The notes under the pieces are model-generated. The model saw only the letters and a list, made by a program, of their open reading frames with translations. It did no database searches and was not told where the DNA came from. Position numbers and translations under genes: made by a program. This document shows positions 45,653 through 54,232 of a stretch of DNA of 64,000 nt, piece by piece. This DNA comes from Candidatus Poseidoniaceae archaeon (GTDB taxonomy: Archaea; Thermoplasmatota; Poseidoniia; Poseidoniales; Poseidoniaceae), in contig CASIAW010000001.1 in NCBI GenBank assembly GCA_949372875.1, positions 554,869-618,868 of the forward strand, given 5' to 3'. Position 1 is the first letter of the stretch. Each line of letters starts with the position of its first letter.

Positions 45653-46297
45653 TCAGTACGCATTCCCCACGATAAGACGCGGGTCTGGATAATCCTTCAA
45701 TGCTTGAACACGTTCCTCATCTGAAACAACACCTGGCAAGTCATAGCCTTCTGGTTCGGTGATTGAAATCTGTAGATGGAGATGTGGAGGCCAGCCCCCA
45801 TTTTCATGTTCAGCACCGATGAACGCTAAGCGATCTCCTGACGAAAACGACAGACCCTTGTGTAGGCCTTCGAGACTGTCCAGACGAAGATGGCCATACA
45901 ACACCCAGAACGTCTGAACTTCTCCTTTCAGAGGTGAACCGACGGCTGCTGGAAGAGCGACTGTATGTTCAGTGATGATGGTCGGGCCGTATGAGCCCTC
46001 TTCGGAATTGATTCCAAAAGAATGAATCTTACCCGCACTAAATGCAAATACTTCAGTACCTGCAGGTGCACCAATGTCAAGACCGACGTGATGATTACGT
46101 TCTCCTCCAAACAGCGCCGCTGTATACATGCCTGGGCGCCTCTCATCGTATTTGCCAATTGAATAGTCATGATGACTTTCAAAGTCGCTTTGAGGGCCTC
46201 GAGAAAAATCAAACACCCAATAGTCTTCTGGAAGTTTTACGACAGGATGAAAATCAAGTGGAGAGGAGACCATACCTCCGTGACTGACCTCTTTCAT
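45653..46297 (-). CDS. M23-like metallopeptidase (LytM fold)
   Basis: A single M23 domain with both zinc-ligand motifs: HHVGLDIGAPAGTEVFA (H-x3-D) and HLHLQ (HxH). WVLYGHL supplies the catalytic histidine region. No signal peptide is visible with either start (46297 or the ATG at 46273), so it appears cytoplasmic. In bacteria the family cuts peptidoglycan cross-links. This host should lack peptidoglycan, so the substrate is open; glycine-rich peptides or a foreign wall are possibilities. A related bacterial subgroup is fused to aminotransferases or kinases and has unknown function. The gene stands alone on the minus strand. Confidence 0.85.
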   Translation of the reverse strand: MKEVSHGGMVSSPLDFHPVVKLPEDYWVFDFSRGPQSDFESHHDYSIGKYDERRPGMYTAALFGGERNHHVGLDIGAPAGTEVFAFSAGKIHSFGINSEEGSYGPTIITEHTVALPAAVGSPLKGEVQTFWVLYGHLRLDSLEGLHKGLSFSSGDRLAFIGAEHENGGWPPHLHLQISITEPEGYDLPGVVSDEERVQALKDYPDPRLIVGNAY

Positions 46298-46344
46298 ATG
46301 ATTGTTAGCCGAACAATGAAAGCCTATGTTCCGAAGTTCGAACC

Positions 46345-48678
46345 ATGTTTCAGACGGCGGCCCTCCTGCTGCTGGTAACTGTCACCCCGGGATACGCACT
46401 GTGCAAAGTGTTGGATGGAAGCGCTGACCGGTTGAGGAAATTAGCGTTATCACCTGCATTGGGTTTACTTCTCGCCTACGGACTTGCTGGAGTCTTGTTG
46501 TTGAGTGATCTGTGGAGCTGGCAATCCATGTCAGCACTGCTGCTCTTACTCAATACATTGGCGTTGGTTCACCTTCGGCGACGTCCAGAGGCTGGAAAGA
46601 CGCTGACTTCTTGGCAAAAATTAGAACGCGCTATGCATGGCGAAGTGTACGGCACACTGGAGGAGAGCATTAGCGATGAAGTATCTGCTCAACGATGGTT
46701 GCAAAATCAACGTAAGCCTTGGATGCTCGCTATGGCTGCTGGAGTCGTGCTGAGTTGCCTAACTTTACCGATACTTCAGGAACTTCCCTTTGGTGTCGAT
46801 TGGATTGGTTTTTCAACACTCACACACCAAATAGCCAGCAATGGAAATCTTTCTCTTCCGGGGACAAATGAGGGGTTTTGGACCTATTCTCCAGCGTACC
46901 CTTCACTTGCCGCATGGATTCAAGAGACATTGAGTATCTCTTCAGCAAAAGCAGTGTTTGAACTCGGGCATTACAGCCTTTTGGTCTTACTTCTTGGAAT
47001 TGGAGGCGCTATGGACCGCCACGGTGCAGGTGCTCATGGGATTCTCGCCATGGGGCTTGGCGCAGGCCTTTTCGCTAAGACATTTGATTCTGGATATCCT
47101 TCCGTGGCCAGCCAACTAGGTTTGGTTGTAGGGCTACTGGTATTCCTGAGACCTACCTCGACTCGAGGTAAACACCATACCTCTGGTTTTATCCTCGCCT
47201 TTTTCAGTGTCTTAATGATTCACCCGACGGGAGCAATATATCTTGGAATGCTGATGCTCTCTCATGTCATCATAGGATTGAGTCTTGATGATACATACGG
47301 CACTAATATCAAAAAATTGCTTTTTACCAGTATGGTCTTACTGACAATTGCAGGAACAATAGCCCTTCTCCTATTAGCTCCGAGGATGCTCAACACTGCA
47401 GTCTTTGCTGAATATGGATGGCAAGGAGGTCGTCCCATGCTGATGTATAACGGAATCTTATTGGTACTCGGAATAACTGCTGCATGGAAAATGAGAAACA
47501 GCATCGAAGGGCGATTACTCGCTGTTTGGTTTACCGGCTTATGGGTGCTAACTGCGATTCATCTCATCGATGGGCTCGAGCAAATCCCCGTACTTTCTTT
47601 GCTCTCATATGTGTTGTATTCTATGGGCCTACATGCATTCCATGTCCCCTTAGCAGCCCTTGTAGCACTTTGGTGGAGCGATTCTACATGCCTTACATCG
47701 TTGGATGAAAAACGCAGCTTACTTACAATCGGGTGGGATCCACACCCACACAGATATATTGCAATTGGACTTTCTGCAATTTTATTAGCTGGCATTGTTT
47801 TGGGCAACTTCGTATTACTCCAAGTATCTGAACACGACGAATTACATGCAATAACTGATGGTGACCTGGAAGTTCGTGAAGCCTTGAGTGAGTTGCCTGA
47901 TGGAAGCATCGTGTATACCGAGAATGCACATTGGGGGTACGTGTTCAATGCTCCGGAAAATGTCAAAATGACGAGCATTCCAACACTTGGCCTCATCTAT
48001 GTCGAATCCAGCATCCAGTCTGCTGCAACGACTGCTGTTTATGCAAACTCTGCCTCAAAGATTCAAGCACTCAATATCACTCATGCTCTTTCATCACCAA
48101 TAGGTACCGTTGGTTGGACACTCGCTCAATCCATTTATTGGGAACCTCTTGTTGAGCATCAAGGCAGTGTCTTGTGGGAATTTAAATCGGATGGTTCTGC
48201 TATTCCTTCACTGTTTTTGAGCCTTAATCAATCAAGCTGTAGTGAAGAGTGTTCCATGCGAGATGAGCCTTGGAGAGAACATCGGTTCAGAGATACGCTC
48301 GGACTTGGAAATCAAAGAGCAACTGTCCCTGAGGGCAGTGATTCTCAGGTGACCTTCAATGCCAATGAGGTTGACATGAGTGGCAATCTGTGTCTCGTCT
48401 TTGAAGCGAGAGGCGACCTCAGTGAAGTGAAATTCACGTTGAAATCACATGGAAATGAGTCTACTGAAACTTCTATTTTTTCCGCAGGATGGCATTCATT
48501 GTGCTTCGACCAACTTCATATCGATTCAATGTTAGAACTCGAAATCGAGTGGAGTGATGAGGGCAGTGAGAATCGATGGCTCAATCCTCTCGGGCTTTCG
48601 GGAAGAGGGGATAAAATCCTTGATTCATCTGGAATTCGACTTCATTGGTTAGAAATACGCCATTCTGCGATAGAATAA
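46345..48678 (+). CDS. Large polytopic membrane protein, possible GT-C type glycosyltransferase
   Basis: Residues 1-500 contain about twelve hydrophobic helices. The remaining 270 residues form a soluble, probably external domain rich in Ser and Glu. After the third helix a long cytoplasmic-looking loop leads to PFGVDWIGFSTLTHQIAS. The acidic residue and following helix of that stretch resemble the first external loop of GT-C glycosyltransferases, where Asp is catalytic. No firm family match is seen. The next gene, 37 bases away, is a dolichol-phosphate-type glycosyltransferase. This protein may therefore transfer a lipid-linked sugar or oligosaccharide to surface proteins. That is context-based inference. 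Confidence 0.65.
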   Translation: MFQTAALLLLVTVTPGYALCKVLDGSADRLRKLALSPALGLLLAYGLAGVLLLSDLWSWQSMSALLLLLNTLALVHLRRRPEAGKTLTSWQKLERAMHGEVYGTLEESISDEVSAQRWLQNQRKPWMLAMAAGVVLSCLTLPILQELPFGVDWIGFSTLTHQIASNGNLSLPGTNEGFWTYSPAYPSLAAWIQETLSISSAKAVFELGHYSLLVLLLGIGGAMDRHGAGAHGILAMGLGAGLFAKTFDSGYPSVASQLGLVVGLLVFLRPTSTRGKHHTSGFILAFFSVLMIHPTGAIYLGMLMLSHVIIGLSLDDTYGTNIKKLLFTSMVLLTIAGTIALLLLAPRMLNTAVFAEYGWQGGRPMLMYNGILLVLGITAAWKMRNSIEGRLLAVWFTGLWVLTAIHLIDGLEQIPVLSLLSYVLYSMGLHAFHVPLAALVALWWSDSTCLTSLDEKRSLLTIGWDPHPHRYIAIGLSAILLAGIVLGNFVLLQVSEHDELHAITDGDLEVREALSELPDGSIVYTENAHWGYVFNAPENVKMTSIPTLGLIYVESSIQSAATTAVYANSASKIQALNITHALSSPIGTVGWTLAQSIYWEPLVEHQGSVLWEFKSDGSAIPSLFLSLNQSSCSEECSMRDEPWREHRFRDTLGLGNQRATVPEGSDSQVTFNANEVDMSGNLCLVFEARGDLSEVKFTLKSHGNESTETSIFSAGWHSLCFDQLHIDSMLELEIEWSDEGSENRWLNPLGLSGRGDKILDSSGIRLHWLEIRHSAIE

Positions 48679-48715
48679 GCGAAGTCATCAAAGCCAAACT
48701 ATTGCAGGACTTGCT

Positions 48716-49450
48716 ATGAAGCGAGTCATGGTACTTCTTCCGACCTTGGATGAGGCGGAAGGGTTGGCTCTCGTTCTACCCCGTATTCCAGTGGAGCAAC
48801 TTTCAAAGAAAGGTTGGGAATTAGAAATCCTGGTGGTTGACGGAGGTAGTCAAGACGGGACAAAAGAAATTGCACAACAATTTGGTTGCAATTTTATCCC
48901 CCAACAGGGAAAAGGAAAGGGAGCAGCAATGCGACTTGGATTCCTTCGTTTCCTCAAGTCAAAATGCGATGCTTTGGTAATGTTTGATGCTGACGGCACT
49001 TACCACCCAGAAGAAATTCCTAAACTCCTATCAAAGCTTCATGATTACGATGTTGTCATTGGAGACCGTCTTGGAGGCTCAATTGACCCTGATGCCATGA
49101 ATCGAACCAATTATTTTGGAAACCACATGCTCACGTGGATTGCTGTCGCCCTTTTCGGAGTCCCGATAAACGATCTATGCTCCGGATATTGGGCTTTTTC
49201 TCGCCGAACTATATCTGAATTGAAATTGAATTCGATGCGTTTTGAAATCGAGGCGGAAATGTACACATCCTGTGCTGTTGAAAATCTTGAAATTGCACAT
49301 GTTCCAATCCGCTACAGTAAGCGCTTGGGAGATGCAAAATTAGGGTCTGTTAAAGATGGATGGAATATCTTTCGGAAATTACTCGTACGTCGCATATTTT
49401 CAACACCGCATGAATCACGTCTTGGTGAAGGGAATCTCACAATTCAATGA
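48716..49450 (+). CDS. Dolichyl-phosphate hexose synthase-like family 2 glycosyltransferase
   Basis: A GT-A fold transferase of the DPM1/AglJ type that loads a sugar from a nucleotide donor onto a polyprenyl phosphate. PTLDEAEGLALVLPRI opens the fold, VVDGGSQDGT and QQGKGKGAAMRLGF follow, and the metal-binding motif is MFDADGTYHPEE. GDRLGG and CSGYWAFSR are further family blocks. There is no C-terminal membrane domain, as in soluble DPM1-like enzymes. It follows the large polytopic protein at 37 bases, suggesting a common glycosylation role. Sugar specificity cannot be read from sequence. Confidence 0.9.
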   Translation: MKRVMVLLPTLDEAEGLALVLPRIPVEQLSKKGWELEILVVDGGSQDGTKEIAQQFGCNFIPQQGKGKGAAMRLGFLRFLKSKCDALVMFDADGTYHPEEIPKLLSKLHDYDVVIGDRLGGSIDPDAMNRTNYFGNHMLTWIAVALFGVPINDLCSGYWAFSRRTISELKLNSMRFEIEAEMYTSCAVENLEIAHVPIRYSKRLGDAKLGSVKDGWNIFRKLLVRRIFSTPHESRLGEGNLTIQ

Positions 49451-49489
49451 GACGAAAAGTCTCAAATCATCCGGTTGGGAGCCCGTGAT

Positions 49490-50575
49490 ATGCGCCGAAG
49501 ACCTGCCATCGTACTCGGTGCATCAGGCTTGGTAGGACAACGCATGCAGCAACGGCTTTCCAACCACCCTTGGTTCGAACTGAAAGCCGTTGGTGGCCGC
49601 CCTGAAAGTTCACAGAAGGCATTTGAAGAAATACCTTGGAGACTTGAGCAGGAGCGCCCAGCACTCCCGTCAGTACCCATACTCGACCTTTCCAGTGAAT
49701 CTTTCCTAGAAGAAATATTGAACTTGGGAATTGAGGTTGCTTTTTCCTGTTTGCCAAGTGAAGTTGCTGAATCAATTGAAGAACCCTTAGCGAAAATGGG
49801 AATTGCTGTCTTTTCAAACGCCAGTTTTAATCGAAGAAAAAAAGCGATACCGCTGGTAATCCCGGAAATTAACTCCGGTCATTTATCTGACTTTTCAACC
49901 TCGAAAGGACCAATTGCATGTGGGACTAATTGCACATTAATTCCGATGGCAACCCCCCTTGCAGCACTTCGTGATTTTGAGATTAACACCGTTCAGATGC
50001 GCAGTGAACAAGCACTCTCTGGCGCTGGTTGGAGGCTTTTATTCGACAAGAGTGTCGATGAGGGGAACCTCGATTCATCGATACCTGGCGAAGCTGAAAA
50101 AGTGGCTGAAGAATTTCTCCATGTCTTTGGGACCCTTCAAGACAGTATAGTTCAGCCTGCTGAATACGAACTTGACGTGAAGTGCGAGCGTGTTACTCGA
50201 AGGGATGGACACCAAGTTTTTGTTGAAGCAACTTTCATTCAGCCTCTCAGTTTAGAGAAAGTCATGGATGCTTTCAATTCCTTTCAATTCTCAGAAACCA
50301 CTTCGACCTGCCCCAGTGCGCCAATCCGTCCTCTGCACATTGTGGAGCAAATCGATGTGAATCACCACTTGTGGAGTGATGGTGAAACATTTTCCAATCA
50401 CCCACTGCCGAGTAAAAACCTGCAAACTGGTATGGCTGTGGTCATTGGGGATGTGAAACTCGTAGATGAATACACGTTGCGTTTTTCAGCCTACTCCCAC
50501 AACACCATCCGTGGAGCGGCTGGAGGTACACTGTTGCTTGCTGAACAAGCAGTGGTTGAAGGACGAATACGCTAA
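49490..50575 (+). CDS. asd: Aspartate-semialdehyde dehydrogenase
   Basis: It reduces aspartyl phosphate to aspartate semialdehyde, on the path to threonine, methionine and lysine. The nucleotide motif is VLGASGLVGQRM. The catalytic cysteine lies in CGTNCTLIPMA near residue 148, where Thr replaces the more common Ser before Asn-Cys. QMRSEQALSGAG is the typical active-site glutamine loop, and a late histidine follows. The archaeal/fungal-type layout fits the 361 residues. The track starts at a TTG (49475); the ATG at 49490 (MRRRPAIVLG) is the natural start. No other pathway genes are adjacent. Confidence 0.92.
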   Translation: MRRRPAIVLGASGLVGQRMQQRLSNHPWFELKAVGGRPESSQKAFEEIPWRLEQERPALPSVPILDLSSESFLEEILNLGIEVAFSCLPSEVAESIEEPLAKMGIAVFSNASFNRRKKAIPLVIPEINSGHLSDFSTSKGPIACGTNCTLIPMATPLAALRDFEINTVQMRSEQALSGAGWRLLFDKSVDEGNLDSSIPGEAEKVAEEFLHVFGTLQDSIVQPAEYELDVKCERVTRRDGHQVFVEATFIQPLSLEKVMDAFNSFQFSETTSTCPSAPIRPLHIVEQIDVNHHLWSDGETFSNHPLPSKNLQTGMAVVIGDVKLVDEYTLRFSAYSHNTIRGAAGGTLLLAEQAVVEGRIR

Positions 50576-50634
50576 TCCTCACGAAACAACAGTAGGCATA
50601 AAACCGGCGACGACACCCTCGGTTCGGTGCGGAC

Positions 50635-51741
50635 ATGGGTATTACTGCAATGATTCCAGACATGACCATTGGACAACTCGCTATTGAGGCGGAGTCGCGA
50701 TGGGGAGAAATATGGGATGAGAACGCTGCTCGTATGCTCGTTTTGGTTATCTGCCCTCGAAAGGAAAGGAAACTCTTGGAATTACACGGAGATATGGTCG
50801 AACACGGACAACCGGTTCTTACCGTATTCCACCGACCTCGGCAAGAAGCATCTCTGCTCGAACAACAAGGTTTCAATTCTCGCGATGCATCGTTCCAATT
50901 TGTAAATTTAGCAAGTCCAGACTTAGGACCTTGGATGCAGCACTTCATCTCCAATGAAAATTGGTTGCGCAGTTCTATTGAAATTTCATCGGTTCCATTT
51001 TCAATGGACTTACCATCTCAACGGCCCTTTGAAACAGAACGCATGCTTTGCTTCAGACACCCATCACTTCCCGCACTTGAGCGCTATTACCTGCCTTTCC
51101 CTCCGGCTTCAATACCGGGTAAGTGTTTTGTGAGTCTACCCCGACGCCAAGCAGCTGAATTCGCCCGTCAGCAAGCGGAAGTTCTCGGAGTTGGACGTCT
51201 TGAAAAGAAGGCTAAAATCACAGTTGTATCTCCAAGCGAAATGCCAGTAAGTGCGCCTCCGGTTGAAACTCAAACCGCTTCAAACATGGATGATATGATG
51301 ACTGACTTTTCTGCGAATATGCTTGATGGCATGACCAATGAAACAGAATCGGAGGAACAAGTTCACGTCGCATTACCAACACAAATGAAGGCTGAAGAAG
51401 TGGTAGAAGAATCACCAGAGCATGTGTTTGTCCCATTACCCCCCGGTGCACAACCCGATCCTGCACCTGTCCAATCTGTATCGACTGAGGCTCCTGCCGC
51501 ACCAGTCACACCGGCCGAACCATCCGGAAATAATGTTCCAATTCCAGAACCTGAACCAGAGCCTGAACCGGAAATGTCCAATGTCGAAAGAGAGTTTCGT
51601 GAACTGGTCACCGGTCTTCTCGCCGCAGGTGTAGATCCCAAAGATATGATGGATGATCCACGCTGGGAAGATTTGACTGAGCGTGCTGCTGCTGAAGGTT
51701 TTGAAACTTGGCCAGTGTTCTTACAATTAGCCGCAATGTAA
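50635..51741 (+). CDS. Unrecognised acidic protein with PEPEPE linker
   Basis: I do not recognise this 368-residue protein. Residues 1-190 form a soluble alpha/beta domain (MLVLVICPRKERKLLELHG, LCFRHPSLPALERYYLPFP, KCFVSLPRRQAAEFARQQAEVLG). Residues 200-310 are low complexity, rich in Glu, Pro, Val and Ala, with a PEPEPEPEPE run. Residues 315-368 form a compact C-terminal module (EFRELVTGLLAAGVDPKDMM, then WEDLTERAAAEGFETWPVFL). There is no signal peptide or membrane helix, so it is cytoplasmic. The low-complexity hinge between two folded ends suggests an adaptor. It is followed after 49 bases by the zinc-ribbon microprotein. Confidence 0.75.
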   Translation: MGITAMIPDMTIGQLAIEAESRWGEIWDENAARMLVLVICPRKERKLLELHGDMVEHGQPVLTVFHRPRQEASLLEQQGFNSRDASFQFVNLASPDLGPWMQHFISNENWLRSSIEISSVPFSMDLPSQRPFETERMLCFRHPSLPALERYYLPFPPASIPGKCFVSLPRRQAAEFARQQAEVLGVGRLEKKAKITVVSPSEMPVSAPPVETQTASNMDDMMTDFSANMLDGMTNETESEEQVHVALPTQMKAEEVVEESPEHVFVPLPPGAQPDPAPVQSVSTEAPAAPVTPAEPSGNNVPIPEPEPEPEPEMSNVEREFRELVTGLLAAGVDPKDMMDDPRWEDLTERAAAEGFETWPVFLQLAAM

Positions 51742-51790
51742 TGAGAAGGTTCAAGTTGATTCGACCAAAGGACAGTATGGAGGCACACAC

Positions 51791-52012
51791 ATGGGATTCT
51801 GTATCAGTTGCGGTCAACAACACCAAGATGGCATACGATTTTGTCGATTCTGCGGCAATCAGCAACCCGGTGAACAACTCCTTGCTCGTCTTCGACAAGA
51901 AGCCGAACAAATTCATTATCTTCGCCTCCAAGCGCAAGCATTGGCCCAGCAGCAACAGCAACAACAGCAGCAATATTCACAAAACCAGTATAATCAACAG
52001 CAACGCTGGTGA
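51791..52012 (+). CDS. Zinc-ribbon microprotein with glutamine-rich tail
   Basis: A 73-residue protein with two CxxC pairs (FCISCGQQ and FCRFCGNQQ) forming a minimal zinc ribbon, a short helix (LLARLRQEAEQIHYLRLQAQAL), and a tail with a run of nine glutamines followed by more Gln, Asn and Tyr. The ATG follows GGAGG. Its TGA overlaps the GTG start of the METTL5-like gene (GTGA), so the two are translationally coupled. The Gln-rich tail could mediate weak self-association. Function unknown; RNA or ribosome binding is suggested by the neighbours only. Confidence 0.75.
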   Translation: MGFCISCGQQHQDGIRFCRFCGNQQPGEQLLARLRQEAEQIHYLRLQAQALAQQQQQQQQQYSQNQYNQQQRW

Positions 52013-52674
52013 TTGGTTTGCGCCCGAAACATCTCGCAATCGAATTGTCGAAACTGCAACCACACCCATGCACTTCTGTCGAACTTGAGCAATATGCAAC
52101 TGAGGGCGACCTAGCGGCTTACTGGATTCTTGGAATCGACCAAGTTGATGAAGTCGAAGGGAAACGTATCCTCGACATTGGAGCTGGAAACGGTATTCTC
52201 GGCTTTGGATGTTTGCTCATTGGAGCACAACATGTCACACTCGTTGAATCGGATTCTCAAGTCATGGAAACTCTTGAAGCAAATGCTGAACGTCTTTCCA
52301 CCCGTTGTGAAGGAACTGTTGAAATCATCCAAGAGCACGTTACTTCTCGTTCTGAAACACCATCACTTATCCCGGATATTATCGTCATGAATCCACCGTG
52401 GGGGGTGCAAACTGCAAAGGCAGACCGCCCGCTTTTGGAATATGCCTTTTCACTCGGTGCACCGGTAATTCACATTCTCCACAGTGCTCGTTCCAAACAT
52501 CTGCAAGCCCTTGGTCGGGATTTCGGTTACGAATCTGAAGCGATGCTTGAAACTGAGTTTCGACTTCCTCCAACCTACCTTCACCACACGAAAAAGAAGG
52601 CTTCAACCACCGTTCGATGCTGGCGCTTTCACCGACCTGGTGATGCGAAGTTACTCGAAGACGAGGACTCATAA
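52009..52674 (+). CDS. METTL5-like N6-adenine RNA methyltransferase
   Basis: A Rossmann methyltransferase with SAM motif I (ILDIGAGNGILGFGCLLIG), an acidic motif II (TLVESDSQ) and the catalytic NPPW motif in IVMNPPWGVQ. The lead-in LEQYATEGDLAAYW is typical of METTL5 and archaeal relatives, which methylate an adenine N6 in small-subunit rRNA. Such archaeal enzymes resemble METTL5 without its TRMT112 partner being obvious. The start is GTG, overlapping the upstream stop. The rRNA target is inferred from the family. Its position just before the exosome gene fits an RNA-processing cluster. Confidence 0.88.
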   Translation: MIGLRPKHLAIELSKLQPHPCTSVELEQYATEGDLAAYWILGIDQVDEVEGKRILDIGAGNGILGFGCLLIGAQHVTLVESDSQVMETLEANAERLSTRCEGTVEIIQEHVTSRSETPSLIPDIIVMNPPWGVQTAKADRPLLEYAFSLGAPVIHILHSARSKHLQALGRDFGYESEAMLETEFRLPPTYLHHTKKKASTTVRCWRFHRPGDAKLLEDEDS

Positions 52675-52784
52675 CGCCATCGGCATGATATGAGGGGTTG
52701 AAAAGGGGTAAGCACACCCGTTCAAACAAGCGAAACAGCATGCGACCTACATCGGGCCATGTTTGTGCTAAAGGAATGAAAATT

Positions 52785-54206
52785 ATGACGCCGAGCCTCG
52801 TCACCCCCGGGACACATGTATCAACCTCAGCAGAATGCGAGGCTGGAGAAGGAACCATCGAAATCGATGGGAAGATTTTAGCAACAACAACGGGGATGTT
52901 TTCCATCGATGATGGAATGGCAACTGTTTCTGCTGGAAAGAAAATTGTCATGCCAGAAGTAGGCGACACCGTACTTTGCGAAATTGTCAAACTCAATGAA
53001 AAGAACGGTGAGGCACAAGTCATTTGTATCGAAGGAAAACCTGGCAGCGTGCTCCCTGAACACCTCTACGGACAATTCCACGTAACGGGAATTGTCGACC
53101 GCTATATGCACCAAACGGCAGATGCTGTCCGACGACGGGATGTCTGTCGAGCTGAAGTCAAAGAAACCAGTCCTGTCTTACGAATCAGTTTCCGAGACCG
53201 TGATGACTGTGGTGTTCTCCATGCGATTTGCCCATCTTGTGGCGATGTTCTTGGAGCAGACCTCGACGGAGATTGGAATGTTCGCTGCCCTACGTGTAAT
53301 TATCAATCCTATCGCGCTCTTGCCGACAATTATGGCGCAGGTTGGGAAGAACTCGACCAAGGTGCAAGTGTCCTCAACAACTCAGGAAAGCGGTGGGGTG
53401 GCGCTGCTGAAGCAATGTTCGCTAAAGGACCAGCTGGCCGTGCTACATTCATAGCCGCTGACGTTCGTGAAGATGGACGAGAGCGATCTTATTTCCGATT
53501 TGAAGGAGAAAGTGCAGGCAAAGGTCGCCGTCCACGAAATGCTCCTGGCTGCCGCCTATTCGTCGGAGGACTCCCTCGTGATGTCGGCACAGAAGAATTA
53601 CGTGCACTGTTTACCGAACACGGCGACATGACCGATTGTATTGTCCTCACCGATGATAACGGCGTGAACCGAGGCTTTGGGTTTGTCACCTATTCCGACA
53701 AATCACAGGCTGATGCCGCAATTGCAAAACTCAATGGTCACAAAATAAACGGCCGTAAAATTGGCGTTCGTGATGCGGACAGCGATGATAAGAAAGGCAA
53801 GAAAGAGAAAAGAAGCGACCCTGAGGGACTCAAACTCTACATTGGCAACCTTCCATTCAAAGCGACAGAAGAAAATATCAAAGCCATGTTTGATGGAATT
53901 GCTACCGTCAATGGACTGGTTATCGCCACCAGTGGAGATGGTAAACCCAAGGGCTTCGCATTTGCATTCATCAAGGAGATGGACAAGGGCGAAGAAATCG
54001 TTTCCAAACTCAACGGCTCTGAACTTCTCGGACGCCGAATCAAAGTCGACGTTTCTCAAGGCGGGAAGAAAGGTGGTTCTCGCGGACCAAAGCGTGAAGG
54101 TAACAACAATTCAGATGGCAAATCATCTCGAGAACTTCAAGCACTCCGTGAAGAACAAGAGGATGCAAAGAAGCGCCCTCGACGCCGCCGAGAGAAGAAG
54201 GATTGA
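52785..54206 (+). CDS. csl4: Exosome subunit Csl4 fused to two RRM domains
   Basis: Residues 1-190 are a complete archaeal Csl4: N-terminal beta domain (SLVTPGTHV, GEGTIEIDGKILATTTG), S1-like domain (VGDTVLCEIVKLNEKNGEAQVICIEG) and zinc ribbon (CPSCGDVL, CPTCNYQ). After a linker come two RRMs. The first has RNP2 LFVGGL and RNP1 RGFGFVTY. The second has RNP2 LYIGNL and an RNP1-like KGFAFAFI. A Lys/Arg-rich tail (KKRPRRRREKK) closes the protein. Csl4 caps the exosome ring and recruits substrates; the RRMs should add single-stranded RNA binding. ATGs at 52776 and 52785 are both possible; AAGGA is better spaced for the second. RRM domains are uncommon in archaea, and this fusion is unusual. Confidence 0.9.
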   Translation: MTPSLVTPGTHVSTSAECEAGEGTIEIDGKILATTTGMFSIDDGMATVSAGKKIVMPEVGDTVLCEIVKLNEKNGEAQVICIEGKPGSVLPEHLYGQFHVTGIVDRYMHQTADAVRRRDVCRAEVKETSPVLRISFRDRDDCGVLHAICPSCGDVLGADLDGDWNVRCPTCNYQSYRALADNYGAGWEELDQGASVLNNSGKRWGGAAEAMFAKGPAGRATFIAADVREDGRERSYFRFEGESAGKGRRPRNAPGCRLFVGGLPRDVGTEELRALFTEHGDMTDCIVLTDDNGVNRGFGFVTYSDKSQADAAIAKLNGHKINGRKIGVRDADSDDKKGKKEKRSDPEGLKLYIGNLPFKATEENIKAMFDGIATVNGLVIATSGDGKPKGFAFAFIKEMDKGEEIVSKLNGSELLGRRIKVDVSQGGKKGGSRGPKREGNNNSDGKSSRELQALREEQEDAKKRPRRRREKKD

Positions 54207-54232
54207 AGGCAACCGACTCGAGGTTAGCCATC

